64,000 nt of DNA from Phytobacter palmae (GCA_900112785.1 FONB01000002.1:372001-436000), one strand, 5' to 3'; shown: positions 32,356 through 47,616, counted from the first letter of the stretch. Notes: a model not told the origin generated them from the sequence alone. Numbers and translations are program-made.

Positions 32356-32385
32356 TATATGGGGATGTTTCCCACACATTCAACG
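32356..32385 (-). promoter_or_regulatory. Sigma-32 promoter of lon
   Basis: Minus strand -35 GTTGAA and -10 CCCCATATA with a 14-bp spacer, nearly identical to the E. coli lon heat-shock promoter. Confidence 0.88.
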
Positions 32386-32403
32386 GCGAGAATCAGGAAA
32401 AAT

Positions 32404-32431
32404 AAAAGGGGAGATAAAATCCCCCCTTTTT
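32404..32431 (-). terminator. clpX terminator
   Basis: AAAAGGGGGGAT...CTCCCCTTTTATTTTT on the minus strand: GC stem plus T-run just past the clpX stop and before the lon promoter. Confidence 0.75.
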
Positions 32432-32458
32432 CATTAACTACATGTATGGATTGGTGAA

Positions 32459-33733
32459 TTATTCACCAGACGCCTGTTGCGCTTCGTGCTTACCGTAGAT
32501 CAGCAGTGGTTTGCTTTGTCCGGCAATGACGGACTCATCAATCACCACTTTGTCGACCTCTTCCAGAGACGGCAGATCATACATGGTGTCCAGCAACGCC
32601 GCTTCAACGATGGAACGCAGACCACGTGCACCGGTTTTACGCACCATTGCTTTCTTAGCAATAGCGGTCAACGCTTCGTCACGGAACTCCAGATCCACAC
32701 CTTCAAGATTGAACAGCGCCTGATACTGTTTGGTCAGGGCGTTTTTCGGCTCTTTGAGGATCTGAATCAACGCTTCTTCGCTCAGCTCGTTGAGGGTTGC
32801 CACAACTGGCAGACGACCAATAAATTCCGGAATCAAACCAAATTTGATCAGATCTTCCGGCTCGACCTGGGCCAGCAACTCTCCTTCATTCGCTTTTTCG
32901 GATTTTGCTTTTACCGTCGCGCCAAAGCCGATGCCAGAACCGGTTTCAACACGATGGGAAATCACTTTATCCAGACCAGCGAATGCGCCACCACAAATAA
33001 ACAGGATCTTGGAGGTGTCGACCTGTAAGAATTCCTGTTGTGGGTGTTTACGTCCACCCTGCGGCGGTACGGCAGCCACGGTGCCTTCGATCAGTTTCAG
33101 TAACGCCTGCTGTACGCCCTCACCGGATACGTCACGGGTGATGGACGGATTATCAGACTTACGTGAGATCTTATCGATCTCATCAATGTAGACGATGCCG
33201 CGCTGCGCTTTTTGTACGTCGTAATCGCACTTCTGCAACAGCTTCTGGATGATATTTTCAACGTCTTCACCCACATAACCAGCTTCGGTGAGGGTGGTGG
33301 CATCCGCCATGGTAAACGGAACATCCAACAGACGCGCCAGCGTTTCAGCCAGCAACGTTTTACCAGAACCGGTCGGACCGATCAGCAGAATGTTACTTTT
33401 ACCAAGCTCAACGCCATTGCTGGTGTCGCCATTGCGCAGACGTTTGTAATGGTTGTATACCGCGACGGCCAGCACTTTTTTCGCCTGTTCCTGACCGATA
33501 ACATAATCGTCCAGGTGATGGCGAATCTCGTGCGGCGTCGGCAGTGCACTGCGCTCGCGATGCGGCGCAACTTCTTTAATCTCTTCGCGAATAATGTCGT
33601 TACACAGATCAACACATTCGTCGCAGATATACACGGACGGCCCGGCAATGAGCTTGCGCACTTCATGCTGGCTTTTGCCGCAAAAAGAGCAGTACAACAG
33701 TTTGCCCGAACCATCTTTGCGTTTATCTGTCAT
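32459..33733 (-). CDS. clpX: ClpX, unfoldase subunit of ClpXP
   Basis: 424-residue AAA+ unfoldase. Zinc-binding N domain ([11 protein letters not shown]...CDECVDLC), Walker A GPTGSGKT, Walker [11 protein letters not shown], sensor regions, and the IGFGATV-type IGF loop ([11 protein letters not shown]) that docks on ClpP. Recognises SsrA-tagged and other substrates. Second gene after clpP. Confidence 0.98.
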   Translation of the reverse strand: MTDKRKDGSGKLLYCSFCGKSQHEVRKLIAGPSVYICDECVDLCNDIIREEIKEVAPHRERSALPTPHEIRHHLDDYVIGQEQAKKVLAVAVYNHYKRLRNGDTSNGVELGKSNILLIGPTGSGKTLLAETLARLLDVPFTMADATTLTEAGYVGEDVENIIQKLLQKCDYDVQKAQRGIVYIDEIDKISRKSDNPSITRDVSGEGVQQALLKLIEGTVAAVPPQGGRKHPQQEFLQVDTSKILFICGGAFAGLDKVISHRVETGSGIGFGATVKAKSEKANEGELLAQVEPEDLIKFGLIPEFIGRLPVVATLNELSEEALIQILKEPKNALTKQYQALFNLEGVDLEFRDEALTAIAKKAMVRKTGARGLRSIVEAALLDTMYDLPSLEEVDKVVIDESVIAGQSKPLLIYGKHEAQQASGE

Positions 33734-33811
33734 GAGTCAAAACCTCTTTTCTGTTCTTTGTGCCGCACATGACGACGCAAATGCCATTCCAGGCGCAAAA
33801 CGCTGGCTAGC

Positions 33812-33845
33812 GTAGTGCCACTCGATAATATTATAGCGGCACTAC
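33812..33845. other. clpP-clpX intergenic hairpin
   Basis: 8-bp arms GTAGTGCC / GGCACTAC with an AT-rich loop in the 125-bp gap between clpP and clpX. No T-run; it may tune the clpP:clpX ratio by partial termination or RNA processing. Confidence 0.4.
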
Positions 33846-33858
33846 TCCGGCCTGAGCA

Positions 33859-34482
33859 TTAATTACGATGGGTCAAAATTGAATCAACCAGACCGTATTC
33901 GACGGCTTCGTTCGCAGAGAGGAAACGGTCACGTTCGGTATCTCGTTCAATTTGCTCTAAAGATTGACCCGTATGATGCGCCATGAGTTCGTTCATACGC
34001 CCTTTCACTTTCAGGATTTCTCGGGCGTGGATCTCAATATCCGTCGCCTGCCCCTGGTAACCCCCCAAAGGTTGGTGGATCATCACGCGTGAATTAGGCA
34101 GGCAGAAGCGCTTGCCTTTTGCTCCCGCCGTCAGCAGGAATGCGCCCATGGACGCGGCCTGCCCCATACAAATGGTGCTGACGTCAGGCTTAATAAATTG
34201 CATGGTGTCGTAAATTGACATTCCGGCAGTGATAACGCCACCCGGAGAGTTAATATACAGGTAAATATCTTTTTCCGGATTTTCCGCTTCCAGGAACAAC
34301 ATCTGCGCCACGATCAGGTTAGCCATGTGGTCTTCAACCTGACCCGTCATGAAAATGACACGTTCCTTAAGAAGACGGGAGTAGATATCGAAGGAGCGCT
34401 CACCGCGTGAGGTCTGTTCAATTACCATTGGCACCAGGGCCATATGGGGTGCAAAGGTATCTCGTTCGCCGCTGTATGACAT
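33859..34482 (-). CDS. clpP: ClpP protease subunit
   Basis: 207-residue serine peptidase forming a double heptamer. Catalytic Ser in [11 protein letters not shown], His in MIHQPLGG and the downstream Asp are all present. The N-terminal propeptide is as in E. coli. Works with ClpX and ClpA. Transcribed from a heat-shock promoter at 34604-34633. Confidence 0.98.
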   Translation of the reverse strand: MSYSGERDTFAPHMALVPMVIEQTSRGERSFDIYSRLLKERVIFMTGQVEDHMANLIVAQMLFLEAENPEKDIYLYINSPGGVITAGMSIYDTMQFIKPDVSTICMGQAASMGAFLLTAGAKGKRFCLPNSRVMIHQPLGGYQGQATDIEIHAREILKVKGRMNELMAHHTGQSLEQIERDTERDRFLSANEAVEYGLVDSILTHRN

Positions 34483-34603
34483 GTCCGTCTCCTGGATCTA
34501 AAAATAAATAACCTGCTGTACTGATTGTACTTGAGTGAGCCAGGTCTGACTACGACCCCTCACGGACGGATTATCAGCCAGAGTGTTCACAGTCGATAGT
34601 CCC

Positions 34604-34633
34604 TTAATGGGGATGACCACACCTTATTTCAAG
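34604..34633 (-). promoter_or_regulatory. Sigma-32 promoter of clpP-clpX
   Basis: Minus strand -35 CTTGAAA, 14-bp spacer, -10 CCCCATTAA, a close match to the heat-shock consensus. About 120 bp upstream of clpP. Confidence 0.9.
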
Positions 34634-34704
34634 CATAACAACCTTTTGCTGTTACGCTAACACTGAAACGCCCTTTTAGCACACTTCTGATAACATCAAT
34701 GCGA

Positions 34705-34738
34705 TAAAAAAAGCCCGTCACCAGGAGGTGACGGGCTT
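34705..34738 (-). terminator. tig terminator
   Basis: Minus strand AAGCCCGTCACC / GGTGACGGGCTT followed by TTTTTT, just beyond the tig stop. Confidence 0.88.
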
Positions 34739-34768
34739 ATTGTTTACTCTTTATACCGGATGAGTAAA

Positions 34769-36338
<1,570 letters not shown>

Positions 36339-36361
36339 AAAACGGCCCGCAGGCCGTTTTT
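36339..36361 (-). terminator. bolA terminator
   Basis: AAAACGGCC / GGCCGTTTT hairpin with a TTTTGTTTTG run on the minus strand, 50 nt past the bolA stop. Confidence 0.85.
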
Positions 36362-36413
36362 ACTTAAACTGTACGCAACATACTGGAAAAGCTCAGGCAG
36401 TTGCAAATGCGTT

Positions 36414-36731
36414 TTACGCGATGCTGCCTGCTCCCCTGCATGGCGGCGAGGCGAAAACGGTATCCTGCAGACCTTCCCACTCCTTAATGGTGTAGGTGTG
36501 CAGAGCCAGTGCATGGACAGTTGAGGCGAGTTCTGCCGCCAGGGTCCCGTAGATCATACGGTGGCGGTTGAGGAAACGCTCCCCGGAAAAGCGGTCACTG
36601 ACCAGCACAACTTTGAAATGGCTTTCGGAACCGGCCGGTACATTGTGACGATAGCTTTCATCAACAACTTCGAGGAACACGGGTTCAAACGCTGCCCTTA
36701 ATTTATCTTCTATTTGCTCACGTATCATCAT
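36414..36731 (-). CDS. bolA: BolA, stress-response transcription factor/Fe-S partner
   Basis: 105-residue BolA protein, [30 protein letters not shown]. The conserved [12 protein letters not shown] and the invariant His in NRHRMIYG are present. With monothiol glutaredoxin it handles Fe-S clusters and it affects morphology and biofilm genes. Length equals E. coli. Confidence 0.97.
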   Translation of the reverse strand: MMIREQIEDKLRAAFEPVFLEVVDESYRHNVPAGSESHFKVVLVSDRFSGERFLNRHRMIYGTLAAELASTVHALALHTYTIKEWEGLQDTVFASPPCRGAGSIA

Positions 36732-37035
36732 GAAAGGACTCCTCCGACAACGCTGAGATGCGACCCCATCCCTTTAAATGTTAGCCGCTTTTATCCTGTT
36801 CATAACAAGAAAACAACAAAAATTTAGCTTTCGTCCTATTTTCTCAGTCAAAGGTATGAACTGTACTGAAAAGATCAAAAATTACGTCATGCCCGGCAAG
36901 GCAAATGCCTCGCGCGGTTAAAAAAAACACAAGGCGATGAATTTACATGCATTGAGGACTTCCCCTTGTTGACGGCGATGTTATGATGGCAAGAATTTTC
37001 CCTATCTAAGCTTAAGATCCACTGAGAGCCTGAAC
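36732..37035. promoter_or_regulatory. Divergent bolA/yajG control region
   Basis: 304 bp between divergent starts, AT-rich in the middle. E. coli bolA has a gearbox and a sigma-70 promoter here; I cannot assign either with certainty in this sequence. Nothing else is visible. Confidence 0.4.
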
Positions 37036-37614
37036 ATGTTAAAAAAACTTCTCTTTCCATTGGTCGCTTTATTTATGCTGGCCGGGTGTGCCACCCCGCC
37101 AACCACTCTTGAAGTGTCACCGAAAATTACGCTGCCACAGCAGGATCCTAGCCTGATGGGCGTTACAGTGAGCATCACTGGCGCAGACCAGCGTCCCGAC
37201 CAGGCACTGGCAAAAGTCACCCGCGATAACCAACTGGTTACCCTAACGGCATCCCGCGACCTGCGCTTCTTGCTACAAGAAGTGCTGGAAAAACAGATGA
37301 CTGCGCGCGGTTATATGATCGGCCCAAGCGGTGCGGCTAACCTGCAAATCATCGTTAACCAGCTGTATGCCGATGTTTCACAGGGTAACCTGCGTTACAG
37401 CATTGCCACGAAAGCCGATATCGCTATTATCGCAACCGCAGCTAACGGCAATAAAATGACGAAAAACTACCGCGCCAGCTATAACGTTGAAGGCGCACTC
37501 CAGGCGACTAACGATAAGATCACGAATGCCGTTAACAGCGTGTTGACCGACACCATCGCGGATATGTCCCAGGACACCACTATTCATCAGTTCATCAAGC
37601 AGAACACGCGTTAA
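37036..37614 (+). CDS. yajG: Lipoprotein YajG
   Basis: 192-residue lipoprotein of the YajG/DUF family. Signal MLKKLLFPLVALFMLAGCA with lipobox LAGC. Mature part is alpha/beta with LIPOPROTEIN_16-type features. Function unknown. Likely co-transcribed with ampG, 41 nt downstream. Confidence 0.93.
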   Translation: MLKKLLFPLVALFMLAGCATPPTTLEVSPKITLPQQDPSLMGVTVSITGADQRPDQALAKVTRDNQLVTLTASRDLRFLLQEVLEKQMTARGYMIGPSGAANLQIIVNQLYADVSQGNLRYSIATKADIAIIATAANGNKMTKNYRASYNVEGALQATNDKITNAVNSVLTDTIADMSQDTTIHQFIKQNTR

Positions 37615-37655
37615 GTTCCGCACACTGGCCCGGTTCGCCGGGCCAGTACTAAATC

Positions 37656-39131
37656 ATGTCCAGTCATTACCTTCGCATCTTTCAGCAGCCCAAATCAGCC
37701 ATTCTGCTGATGCTTGGCTTCGCCTCAGGTTTACCTCTGGCGCTGACATCCGGTACGCTCCAGGCGTGGATGACAGTGGCTAATGTCGATCTGAAAACCA
37801 TCGGTTTCTTCTCGCTTGTCGGCCAGGCCTATGTATTTAAATTTCTCTGGTCGCCGATGATGGACCGCTACACTCCTCCGTTCCTCGGCCGACGCCGCGG
37901 CTGGCTACTCCTTACGCAACTGGGTTTACTTGTCGCGATCGGTGCGATGGGCTTTCTCGAACCAGGCAGTCATCTACGCTGGATGGCGGGGCTGGCGGTA
38001 GTTATCGCTTTTTGTTCGGCATCGCAGGATATCGTCTTCGATGCGTGGAAAACGGATGTGCTACCCGCGGATGAGCGGGGGACCGGGGCTGCAATTAGCG
38101 TTCTGGGTTATCGCTTGGGCATGTTAGTGTCTGGCGGCCTGGCGCTGTGGCTTGCGGATCGCTGGCTCGGCTGGCAAGGCATGTACTGGCTGATGGCCGG
38201 TTTGCTGATCCCTTGTATCATCGCAACATTACTTGCTCCCGAACCTGGTGATGCGATACCTGCACCACGTACACTGGAACAAGCCGTTGTCGAACCGCTG
38301 CGCGATTTCTTTGGTCGTAATAATGCCTGGCTTATCTTGCTATTGATTGTCCTTTATAAGCTTGGCGACGCGTTCGCGATGAGCCTGACAACCACCTTTC
38401 TGATTCGCGGCGTTGGGTTTGATGCCGGAGAAGTGGGGGTGGTAAACAAAACCCTTGGGCTTATCGCCACCATTATTGGCGCACTCTGGGGCGGCGTATT
38501 GATGCAACGATTGTCCCTGTTTCGCGCGTTGTTGATTTTCGGTCTGCTGCAGGGTATTTCGAATGCCGGGTATTGGCTGCTGGCTGTTACGCCAAAAGAT
38601 ATCATCAGCATGGCGTCAGCGGTTTTTCTGGAGAATCTCTGCGGCGGAATGGGCACGTCTGCCTTCGTCGCTCTGCTCATGACACTGTGCAACAAGTCCT
38701 TTTCAGCCACACAATTTGCCCTGCTTTCCGCGCTGTCTGCCGTTGGTCGGGTTTACGTTGGTCCGCTGGCAGGCTGGTTTGTTGAAGCCCATGGCTGGTC
38801 GATGTTTTACCTGTTTTCTATCGCTGCTGCCCTGCCGGGTCTTCTGATGCTGATTCTCTGTAAAGAGACGCTTGAATTCACGCAGCGCACCGAACGTTTT
38901 ATGCCACGTACTGAGTTTACCAAAGCCTACCGCCTGGCATTACGTCTGCTTACAGCTGGCTGTCTGTTATTGGGCATCTGGCTGGTCACGCTGATTGTGA
39001 ACGCCAGCGGATGGGTCCATATCACTCCTGGAAGCACCTTTCTGGAACTCGGCGCATTACTGGCGCTGATCGGTATTGTCTATGGTGGATTATTAGATTT
39101 TCTGGCGCTACGTAAAACGCGTGCTGTCTGA
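37656..39131 (+). CDS. ampG: Muropeptide permease AmpG
   Basis: 491-residue major facilitator with about 14 membrane helices. Imports GlcNAc-anhydro-MurNAc peptides from the periplasm for cell-wall recycling, the signal source for AmpR/ampC induction. The opening QPKSAILLMLGFASGLPLALTSGTLQAWM is typical. The E. coli protein is also 491 aa. It ends in a terminator facing the J-domain gene. Confidence 0.97.
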   Translation: MSSHYLRIFQQPKSAILLMLGFASGLPLALTSGTLQAWMTVANVDLKTIGFFSLVGQAYVFKFLWSPMMDRYTPPFLGRRRGWLLLTQLGLLVAIGAMGFLEPGSHLRWMAGLAVVIAFCSASQDIVFDAWKTDVLPADERGTGAAISVLGYRLGMLVSGGLALWLADRWLGWQGMYWLMAGLLIPCIIATLLAPEPGDAIPAPRTLEQAVVEPLRDFFGRNNAWLILLLIVLYKLGDAFAMSLTTTFLIRGVGFDAGEVGVVNKTLGLIATIIGALWGGVLMQRLSLFRALLIFGLLQGISNAGYWLLAVTPKDIISMASAVFLENLCGGMGTSAFVALLMTLCNKSFSATQFALLSALSAVGRVYVGPLAGWFVEAHGWSMFYLFSIAAALPGLLMLILCKETLEFTQRTERFMPRTEFTKAYRLALRLLTAGCLLLGIWLVTLIVNASGWVHITPGSTFLELGALLALIGIVYGGLLDFLALRKTRAV

Positions 39132-39155
39132 AAGCGCCAGCATCGCTGGCGTTTT
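39131..39155 (+). terminator. ampG terminator
   Basis: AAAGCGCCAGC / GCTGGCGTTTT hairpin with a short loop, followed by CACAA. May also slow convergent transcription. Confidence 0.75.
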
Positions 39156-39163
39156 CACAATGA

Positions 39164-40492
39164 TTAATTGAAAAAATAGAGCCAATTAATCACGTAACTG
39201 TATAACGGTGGCAGGAGGATGAGCCCTAAGACATTGACCAGGGGCGGCAACTGCTTGAGGAACAGGATGGGCAGCATGATCAGTTTTACGACACCATTAA
39301 AGGGGATTGCGTACCACTGATGTAAATTACTGCGCACCAGCCACCAGACCGGGTAAGCAATCACCGCCGTAAACATGCAGACCCGCGCAATACCCGCATC
39401 CGCTGGCGGATAGTGATACAACAGCGCGTAGATATGGAACAACGGGACCGCCATAATGGCCCATGAAAGTAGCCAGAAGAAAACATGGCTTATGCGTGCG
39501 AGACGTTTCTTACGTTCGTAGCACGACAGCAACACAGGCGCCCCCCGCAAGTAAAGAATCACTATCCCCACCATGGCAACCGCCTGCCAGACTAAATGTT
39601 CATCAGCACGCACCTGGATATAAAGAGCAAACCCCCAAAACCAGATAGCGATCAGTGCTCCCCACGAGATGGCTGGCGTGGGGGTCGAAAGAAGCCGGAG
39701 CAACGCCGGGTTAACCCGTTCCAGTAATTGCGGATAAGTATTTCTGAGCTCCACCACCTGTTTCAGCAGATCCTGAACAAAATCGGGTATGAGTCGTGCC
39801 CACCAGGGTAAATGCGGTATTTCACCGCTAAGAATGCGCCAGGCAAGACGGCGTTGTCGATCCAGGCCAGCTTGTCGGCGTAAATAGTCCCAGTGATTGT
39901 CTGCCGCCGTCGCATCAATTTGCGTCTCCAGGGCGTGAACAACCCAGTAAGGCAGAGGTGAATCACGATACCCGCCCAGATCCCATCCCATAATGTCTGA
40001 CACATTATTGACCAGACTTCGGGAAATGCCCTGTCTTTGACTCAGTGCCTGCGCCAGCTCAAGACTGAATACGCGTCGGGCTTCCAGCGCATCCGGCAGG
40101 CGGTGATCCAGATAGTGGCGCAGTGCGTTAAGCGCGTCACTTTCATCCATAAGTAACTGAACGGAAAAACGCTCTGCATCTTCCTTGAGGGTTTCCCTTT
40201 GCCAGTCAGGCTGCAAAGGGGCAACCAATTGCGCATCCTCTTGTGATTCAGCTTGCGTTAATTCGCCCAACGCCGGGTCGAAGTTAACCACTGCCTGAAC
40301 AATGTCGTCCTCCAGCCAAATCATCTCGCCTTTGCTGTACGCTTTCGCCGCATCGAAGGCTTCGCGTAGTTGCTGGTAGCCTTGCGGATCCTGATCCGGA
40401 CGATGCCGCTTAAGCTCCCGTGCGTATGCCCGGCGAATGACCGATTCATCCGTTGTCGGTTCAATGCCCAGCGTTTCCCAGATTGTCGCCAT
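39164..40492 (-). CDS. Membrane-anchored J-domain protein (DjlB/DjlC-like)
   Basis: 442-residue protein. N-terminal J-like domain (residues about 1-50): ATIWETLGIEPTTDESVIRRAYARELKRHRPDQDPQGYQQLREAF. The loop reads HRPD rather than the canonical HPD, as in other DjlB/C-like proteins where (T/H)RPD is found. The C-terminal third (about residues 265-440) has five or six hydrophobic segments, so it is an inner-membrane protein with a cytosolic J-domain. The start ATG at 40492 overlaps nothing but lies 3 nt past the hsp70 stop (GTG at 40495 also possible). It forms an operon with the Hsp70 upstream, as djlB/djlC neighbour hscC in E. coli. Position between ampG and cyoA is unlike E. coli. Confidence 0.85.
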   Translation of the reverse strand: MATIWETLGIEPTTDESVIRRAYARELKRHRPDQDPQGYQQLREAFDAAKAYSKGEMIWLEDDIVQAVVNFDPALGELTQAESQEDAQLVAPLQPDWQRETLKEDAERFSVQLLMDESDALNALRHYLDHRLPDALEARRVFSLELAQALSQRQGISRSLVNNVSDIMGWDLGGYRDSPLPYWVVHALETQIDATAADNHWDYLRRQAGLDRQRRLAWRILSGEIPHLPWWARLIPDFVQDLLKQVVELRNTYPQLLERVNPALLRLLSTPTPAISWGALIAIWFWGFALYIQVRADEHLVWQAVAMVGIVILYLRGAPVLLSCYERKKRLARISHVFFWLLSWAIMAVPLFHIYALLYHYPPADAGIARVCMFTAVIAYPVWWLVRSNLHQWYAIPFNGVVKLIMLPILFLKQLPPLVNVLGLILLPPLYSYVINWLYFFN

Positions 40493-40495
40493 CAC

Positions 40496-42202
40496 TCACA
40501 TCCCGTCATCAAATTGATTGAGTACCTGACGCAATTCATCCCGTGCGGTGGCAATCATACGCATATCCTGACGATCAAGTGCCTGCTCAAACTGGCTGGC
40601 GTAATGATCGATAATTTGTCGCCGTTCCCCAAGATGTTGTTCGTAACAACGCGAAGCTTCCGCCAGCAAATGACGATTTTCCGGCACATCCCGGGGATGC
40701 ATTTTCAGTCCATCAAGCTGACGAAGACGTTCACGAATCTCCTCTTCGCTTAGCTGGCCAGGTGCTTTTTCAATGACCAGGGTTGACGCGGTCTCTTCAC
40801 CCTGAACTTTACATTCGACCTCCAGAATGCCGTCCAGCGTATAGGTAAATCGGACGTCAGCGCTCACGTCCCCGGCTTTGCGGCGCGGGACGGCGATCTT
40901 CATTTTATCCAGCAACAGGTTTTCGCTAACCCGACGGGCTTCCCCCTGGTAAACCTCAATCTCCAGATATTGTTGATTATCAAACAGCGTATTCACGGTC
41001 TTCATCACGCTAACGGGCACAAAGGCGTTACGTTCAATGATCGGCAGGAAAAACCCGGTATCGATTTTGTCGCCATTTCGTCTTGAAACCTCGATTCCCA
41101 GGGAATACGGCATGACATCCGTCAGGACAATATCATCCAGCGCACATGCCCGGGCAATCAGCCCGGCCTGTACACCGGCGCCAAGGGCCACTACTTCATC
41201 GGGGTTTAATTCGCTACGCGGGAAGCGCCCAAACATCCGGGTCGCCATCTGACGAACAATCGGCATACGGGTTGCGCCCCCCACCAGAATCACATGGTCG
41301 AGGTGTTCAGGGTCAAAATGTGCGTCCTGCAATGCCTGCACCACCGGTTTCTTTAACCGCGTGAGAAGTGAGGCGGCACACTGAGCAAAAGTTTCTGCCG
41401 TTAATGTCCAGCCATATTCCTTACCCTCAAAACTCAGCGTCGCGCTGGTTTCATCCTGCTGGCTTAGCTCGCATTTGAACGTTTCGGCAATCCGGTTTAA
41501 CGCCGCCGCACACTCCGTATTCGGATGAGCTAACGCAGGGTAACGCTCTTGCATCCATTGACGAATAACCTGGGTAAAATCATCACCGCCAAGCCAGGCG
41601 TCGCCGCTGCTGGCGCGAACTTCGATCACCCCTTCAAACATATCGACGATAGAGACATCAAAGGTGCCGCCGCCCAGATCGAAAATCAGGAATTTTTGCT
41701 CGCGGTTATCCGCAAGCCCGTATGCCAGGGACGCTGCGGTGGGCTCATTCAGCAAGCGCTCAACCTCAAGTCCGGCCAGCCTGCCCGCCGCTTTAACCGC
41801 CTTACGCTGAACATCATTGAAGTAAGCAGGTACGGTGATGACGGCGCGAGAAATAGTGCCGCCCAACGCGACTTCCGCGTCAGTCTTAAGTTTACGTAGC
41901 ACCAGCGCCGACAGCTCTTCTGCCCGAAAGCGCCGTGACCCGAGACTCCACGTTTTATCTGTTCCCATGTAGCGTTTGAAACTGGCAACAGTCAGATGAG
42001 GATGGCTGACCAGTCGGGCTTTCGACGCCTCACCAACCAGCAGATTACCGAAGTCGTCCAGCCCCACGACTGAGGGGGTCAATCTTTCGCCCTGCGCGCC
42101 CGTGAGCAGCTGCGGGTTCTCACCATCAAACCACGCGACTGCACTATTAGATGTTCCCAGATCTATCCCAATTATTGGCGAGTCGTTTCCTGTTATGACC
42201 AT
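40496..42202 (-). CDS. HscC-like Hsp70 chaperone
   Basis: 568-residue Hsp70. ATPase motifs intact: phosphate-1 IGIDLGTSNSAVAW, phosphate-2 FDLGGGTFDVS, connect NEPTAASLAYGL, adenosine VILVGGATRMP. Short substrate-binding domain and reduced lid, as in HscC (E. coli 556 aa), rather than DnaK. Cytoplasmic partner of the J-protein that follows immediately. The ATG at 42202 has AAGGG six bases upstream; an ATG at 42208 overlaps that site. Similarity to E. coli HscC is clear but distant, so it may be a paralogue with its own clients. AT-rich DNA upstream suggests acquisition. Confidence 0.88.
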   Translation of the reverse strand: MVITGNDSPIIGIDLGTSNSAVAWFDGENPQLLTGAQGERLTPSVVGLDDFGNLLVGEASKARLVSHPHLTVASFKRYMGTDKTWSLGSRRFRAEELSALVLRKLKTDAEVALGGTISRAVITVPAYFNDVQRKAVKAAGRLAGLEVERLLNEPTAASLAYGLADNREQKFLIFDLGGGTFDVSIVDMFEGVIEVRASSGDAWLGGDDFTQVIRQWMQERYPALAHPNTECAAALNRIAETFKCELSQQDETSATLSFEGKEYGWTLTAETFAQCAASLLTRLKKPVVQALQDAHFDPEHLDHVILVGGATRMPIVRQMATRMFGRFPRSELNPDEVVALGAGVQAGLIARACALDDIVLTDVMPYSLGIEVSRRNGDKIDTGFFLPIIERNAFVPVSVMKTVNTLFDNQQYLEIEVYQGEARRVSENLLLDKMKIAVPRRKAGDVSADVRFTYTLDGILEVECKVQGEETASTLVIEKAPGQLSEEEIRERLRQLDGLKMHPRDVPENRHLLAEASRCYEQHLGERRQIIDHYASQFEQALDRQDMRMIATARDELRQVLNQFDDGM

Positions 42203-42208
42203 TTTCAT

Positions 42209-42640
42209 CCCTTAGTCACTGATAAAAAAGCAAAAGCGAATCACAATATATTAATCAGTCAGACATTCGAATTCGTTTAGATATTCACTTTCAGTTATTA
42301 TTTCGCTCAATAAACAAGCAGACATAAAATATTTTACATACGAATATTTATCGAGAGATGAAGAAAATTTCTTTAATTATTTTGTGCGGTATTAATTAAG
42401 GGTTACTCTTGAACGATTCAGCAGGGTTATTAATTAGTTTTTTCCAGTAATGTTCAATAAATGCTGAAATGTTGTTAACTAATTGTTTATGATTTTGATT
42501 GGTTATACCAATTTACCCTCCCCCTTATTGTAATCCTGGATTTTCGTTATAACCTTAATGACAGGCTGTGCGAACACCCGATTTTACAGGTTGTTGCATT
42601 TCGTGTGACATAATCGGCAGAACCCAGTAACACCATACTG
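42209..42640. other. AT-rich divergent region hsp70/cyoA
   Basis: About 430 bp of low-GC DNA with no convincing gene. It carries the hsp70 promoter (not resolved) and the outer part of cyo control. A weak CRP-like TGTGA-N6-CGGCA occurs at about 42604-42619. Confidence 0.4.
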
Positions 42641-42657
42641 ACACTACGCCATTCATG

Positions 42658-42686
42658 TTTACAGTAATGTAACCTTCCCGTAAAAT
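42658..42686 (+). promoter_or_regulatory. cyoABCDE promoter
   Basis: -35 TTTACA (42658-42663), 17-bp spacer, -10 TAAAAT (42681-42686). The segment from here to the cyoA ATG is almost the same as in E. coli. ArcA, Fnr and Fur regulate it in E. coli; their sites are not assigned here. Confidence 0.75.
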
Positions 42687-42736
42687 GCCCGCACACTTTA
42701 AACGCCACCAGATCCCCGTGGAATTGAGGTCGGTAA

Positions 42737-46299
<3,563 letters not shown>

Positions 46300-46300
<1 letters not shown>

Positions 46301-46626
46301 TGAGTCATTCAACGGAACATGGCGCTTCCCACGGTAGCGTAAAAACCTACATGACAGGTTTTATCCTGTCGATAATCCTGACGGTTATTCCGTTCTGGAT
46401 GGTGATGAGCGGCACGGCATCTCATGCTGCGATTCTGGGCACCGTACTGGTTACCGCGGTTGTGCAGATTCTGGTGCATCTGGTTTGCTTCCTGCACATG
46501 AACACTAAGTCCGATGAAGGCTGGAATATGACAGCTTTCGTCTTTACCGTGATTATCATCGCAATCCTGGTAGTCGGCTCCATCTGGATCATGTGGAACC
46601 TCAACTACAACATGATGGTTCACTAA
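46300..46626 (+). CDS. cyoD: Cytochrome bo3 ubiquinol oxidase subunit IV
   Basis: 108 residues (E. coli 109; one residue shorter near the N-terminus), three helices, starts [18 protein letters not shown]. The ATG at 46300 shares a base with the cyoC stop; the longer frame further upstream is not conserved. Confidence 0.97.
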
Positions 46627-46637
46627 GAGCGGCGAGT

Positions 46638-47525
46638 ATGTTGAAGCAATACCTGCAAGTAACGAAACCTGGCATTATTTTTGGCAACCTGATCTCGGTG
46701 ATCGGTGGGTTCCTGTTGGCCTCTAAAGGCCATATTGATTACCCGCTGTTCGTCTACACGCTGGTTGGCGTGTCGCTGGTTGTCGCATCCGGTTGTGTAT
46801 TTAACAACTACATTGACCGTGACATCGACAAGAAGATGGAACGGACCAAAAACCGCGTGCTGGTCCGGGGCCTGATTTCGCCAAAAGTCTCGCTGGTTTA
46901 CGCTGCCTTGTTGGGTATTGCTGGCTTCATGCTACTGTGGTTTGGCGCGAATCCTCTGGCCTGCTGGCTTGGGGTGATGGGCTTTGTGGTGTATGTAGGC
47001 GTCTATAGCCTGTATATGAAACGCCACTCGGTCTACGGCACGCTGATCGGCTCGCTTTCCGGCGCAGCGCCTCCGGTGATTGGTTACTGTGCCGTCACCG
47101 GCGGATTTGACAGCGGTGCGGCTATTCTGCTGGCAATTTTCAGCCTCTGGCAGATGCCACATTCATATGCCATCGCTATTTTCCGCTTTAAAGATTACCA
47201 GGCGGCAAACATCCCGGTACTGCCGGTGGTGAAAGGCATTTCGGTCGCCAAGAACCATATCACGCTTTATATCATCGCCTTTGCGGTGGCAACACTGATG
47301 CTTTCCCTTGGCGGCTACGCCGGGTACAAATATCTGGTGGTTGCCGCGGCCGTAAGCGTATGGTGGCTGGGTATGGCGCTGCGAGGCTACAAAGTGGAAG
47401 ACGATAAAGTCTGGGCGCGTAAGCTGTTCGGCTTTTCCATCATCGCGATTACTGCGTTAAGCGTGATGATGTCAGTGGATTTTATGGTTCCTGACTCTCA
47501 CAATCTGCTTGCCGCTGTCTGGTAA
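46638..47525 (+). CDS. cyoE: Protoheme IX farnesyltransferase CyoE (heme O synthase)
   Basis: 295-residue UbiA-family prenyltransferase. Makes heme o from heme b and farnesyl diphosphate for CyoB. Asp-rich motif [18 protein letters not shown]. Nine helices. ATG at 46638 follows GAGCGGCGAGT, giving [17 protein letters not shown]. Last gene of the operon; uses farnesyl diphosphate made by IspA, encoded 7 kb away. Confidence 0.98.
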   Translation: MLKQYLQVTKPGIIFGNLISVIGGFLLASKGHIDYPLFVYTLVGVSLVVASGCVFNNYIDRDIDKKMERTKNRVLVRGLISPKVSLVYAALLGIAGFMLLWFGANPLACWLGVMGFVVYVGVYSLYMKRHSVYGTLIGSLSGAAPPVIGYCAVTGGFDSGAAILLAIFSLWQMPHSYAIAIFRFKDYQAANIPVLPVVKGISVAKNHITLYIIAFAVATLMLSLGGYAGYKYLVVAAAVSVWWLGMALRGYKVEDDKVWARKLFGFSIIAITALSVMMSVDFMVPDSHNLLAAVW

Positions 47526-47539
47526 CGGATAACACCTGT

Positions 47540-47569
47540 AAAAAAAGCCGGGGATGCCCCGGCTTTTTT
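47540..47569 (+). terminator. cyo operon terminator
   Basis: AAAAAAGCCGGGG / CCCCGGCTTTTTT, a strong intrinsic terminator just past cyoE. Confidence 0.92.
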
Positions 47570-47580
47570 ATGTCTGTCGG

Positions 47581-47610
47581 TTGACTGGCGCTCTCTGGTT
47601 TCCCTATATC
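47581..47610 (+). promoter_or_regulatory. Putative promoter between cyoE and yajR
   Basis: -35 TTGACT (47581-47586) and -10 TATATC (47605-47610) with an 18-bp spacer, immediately after the cyo terminator. Confidence 0.5.
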
Positions 47611-47616
47611 CCCCTC

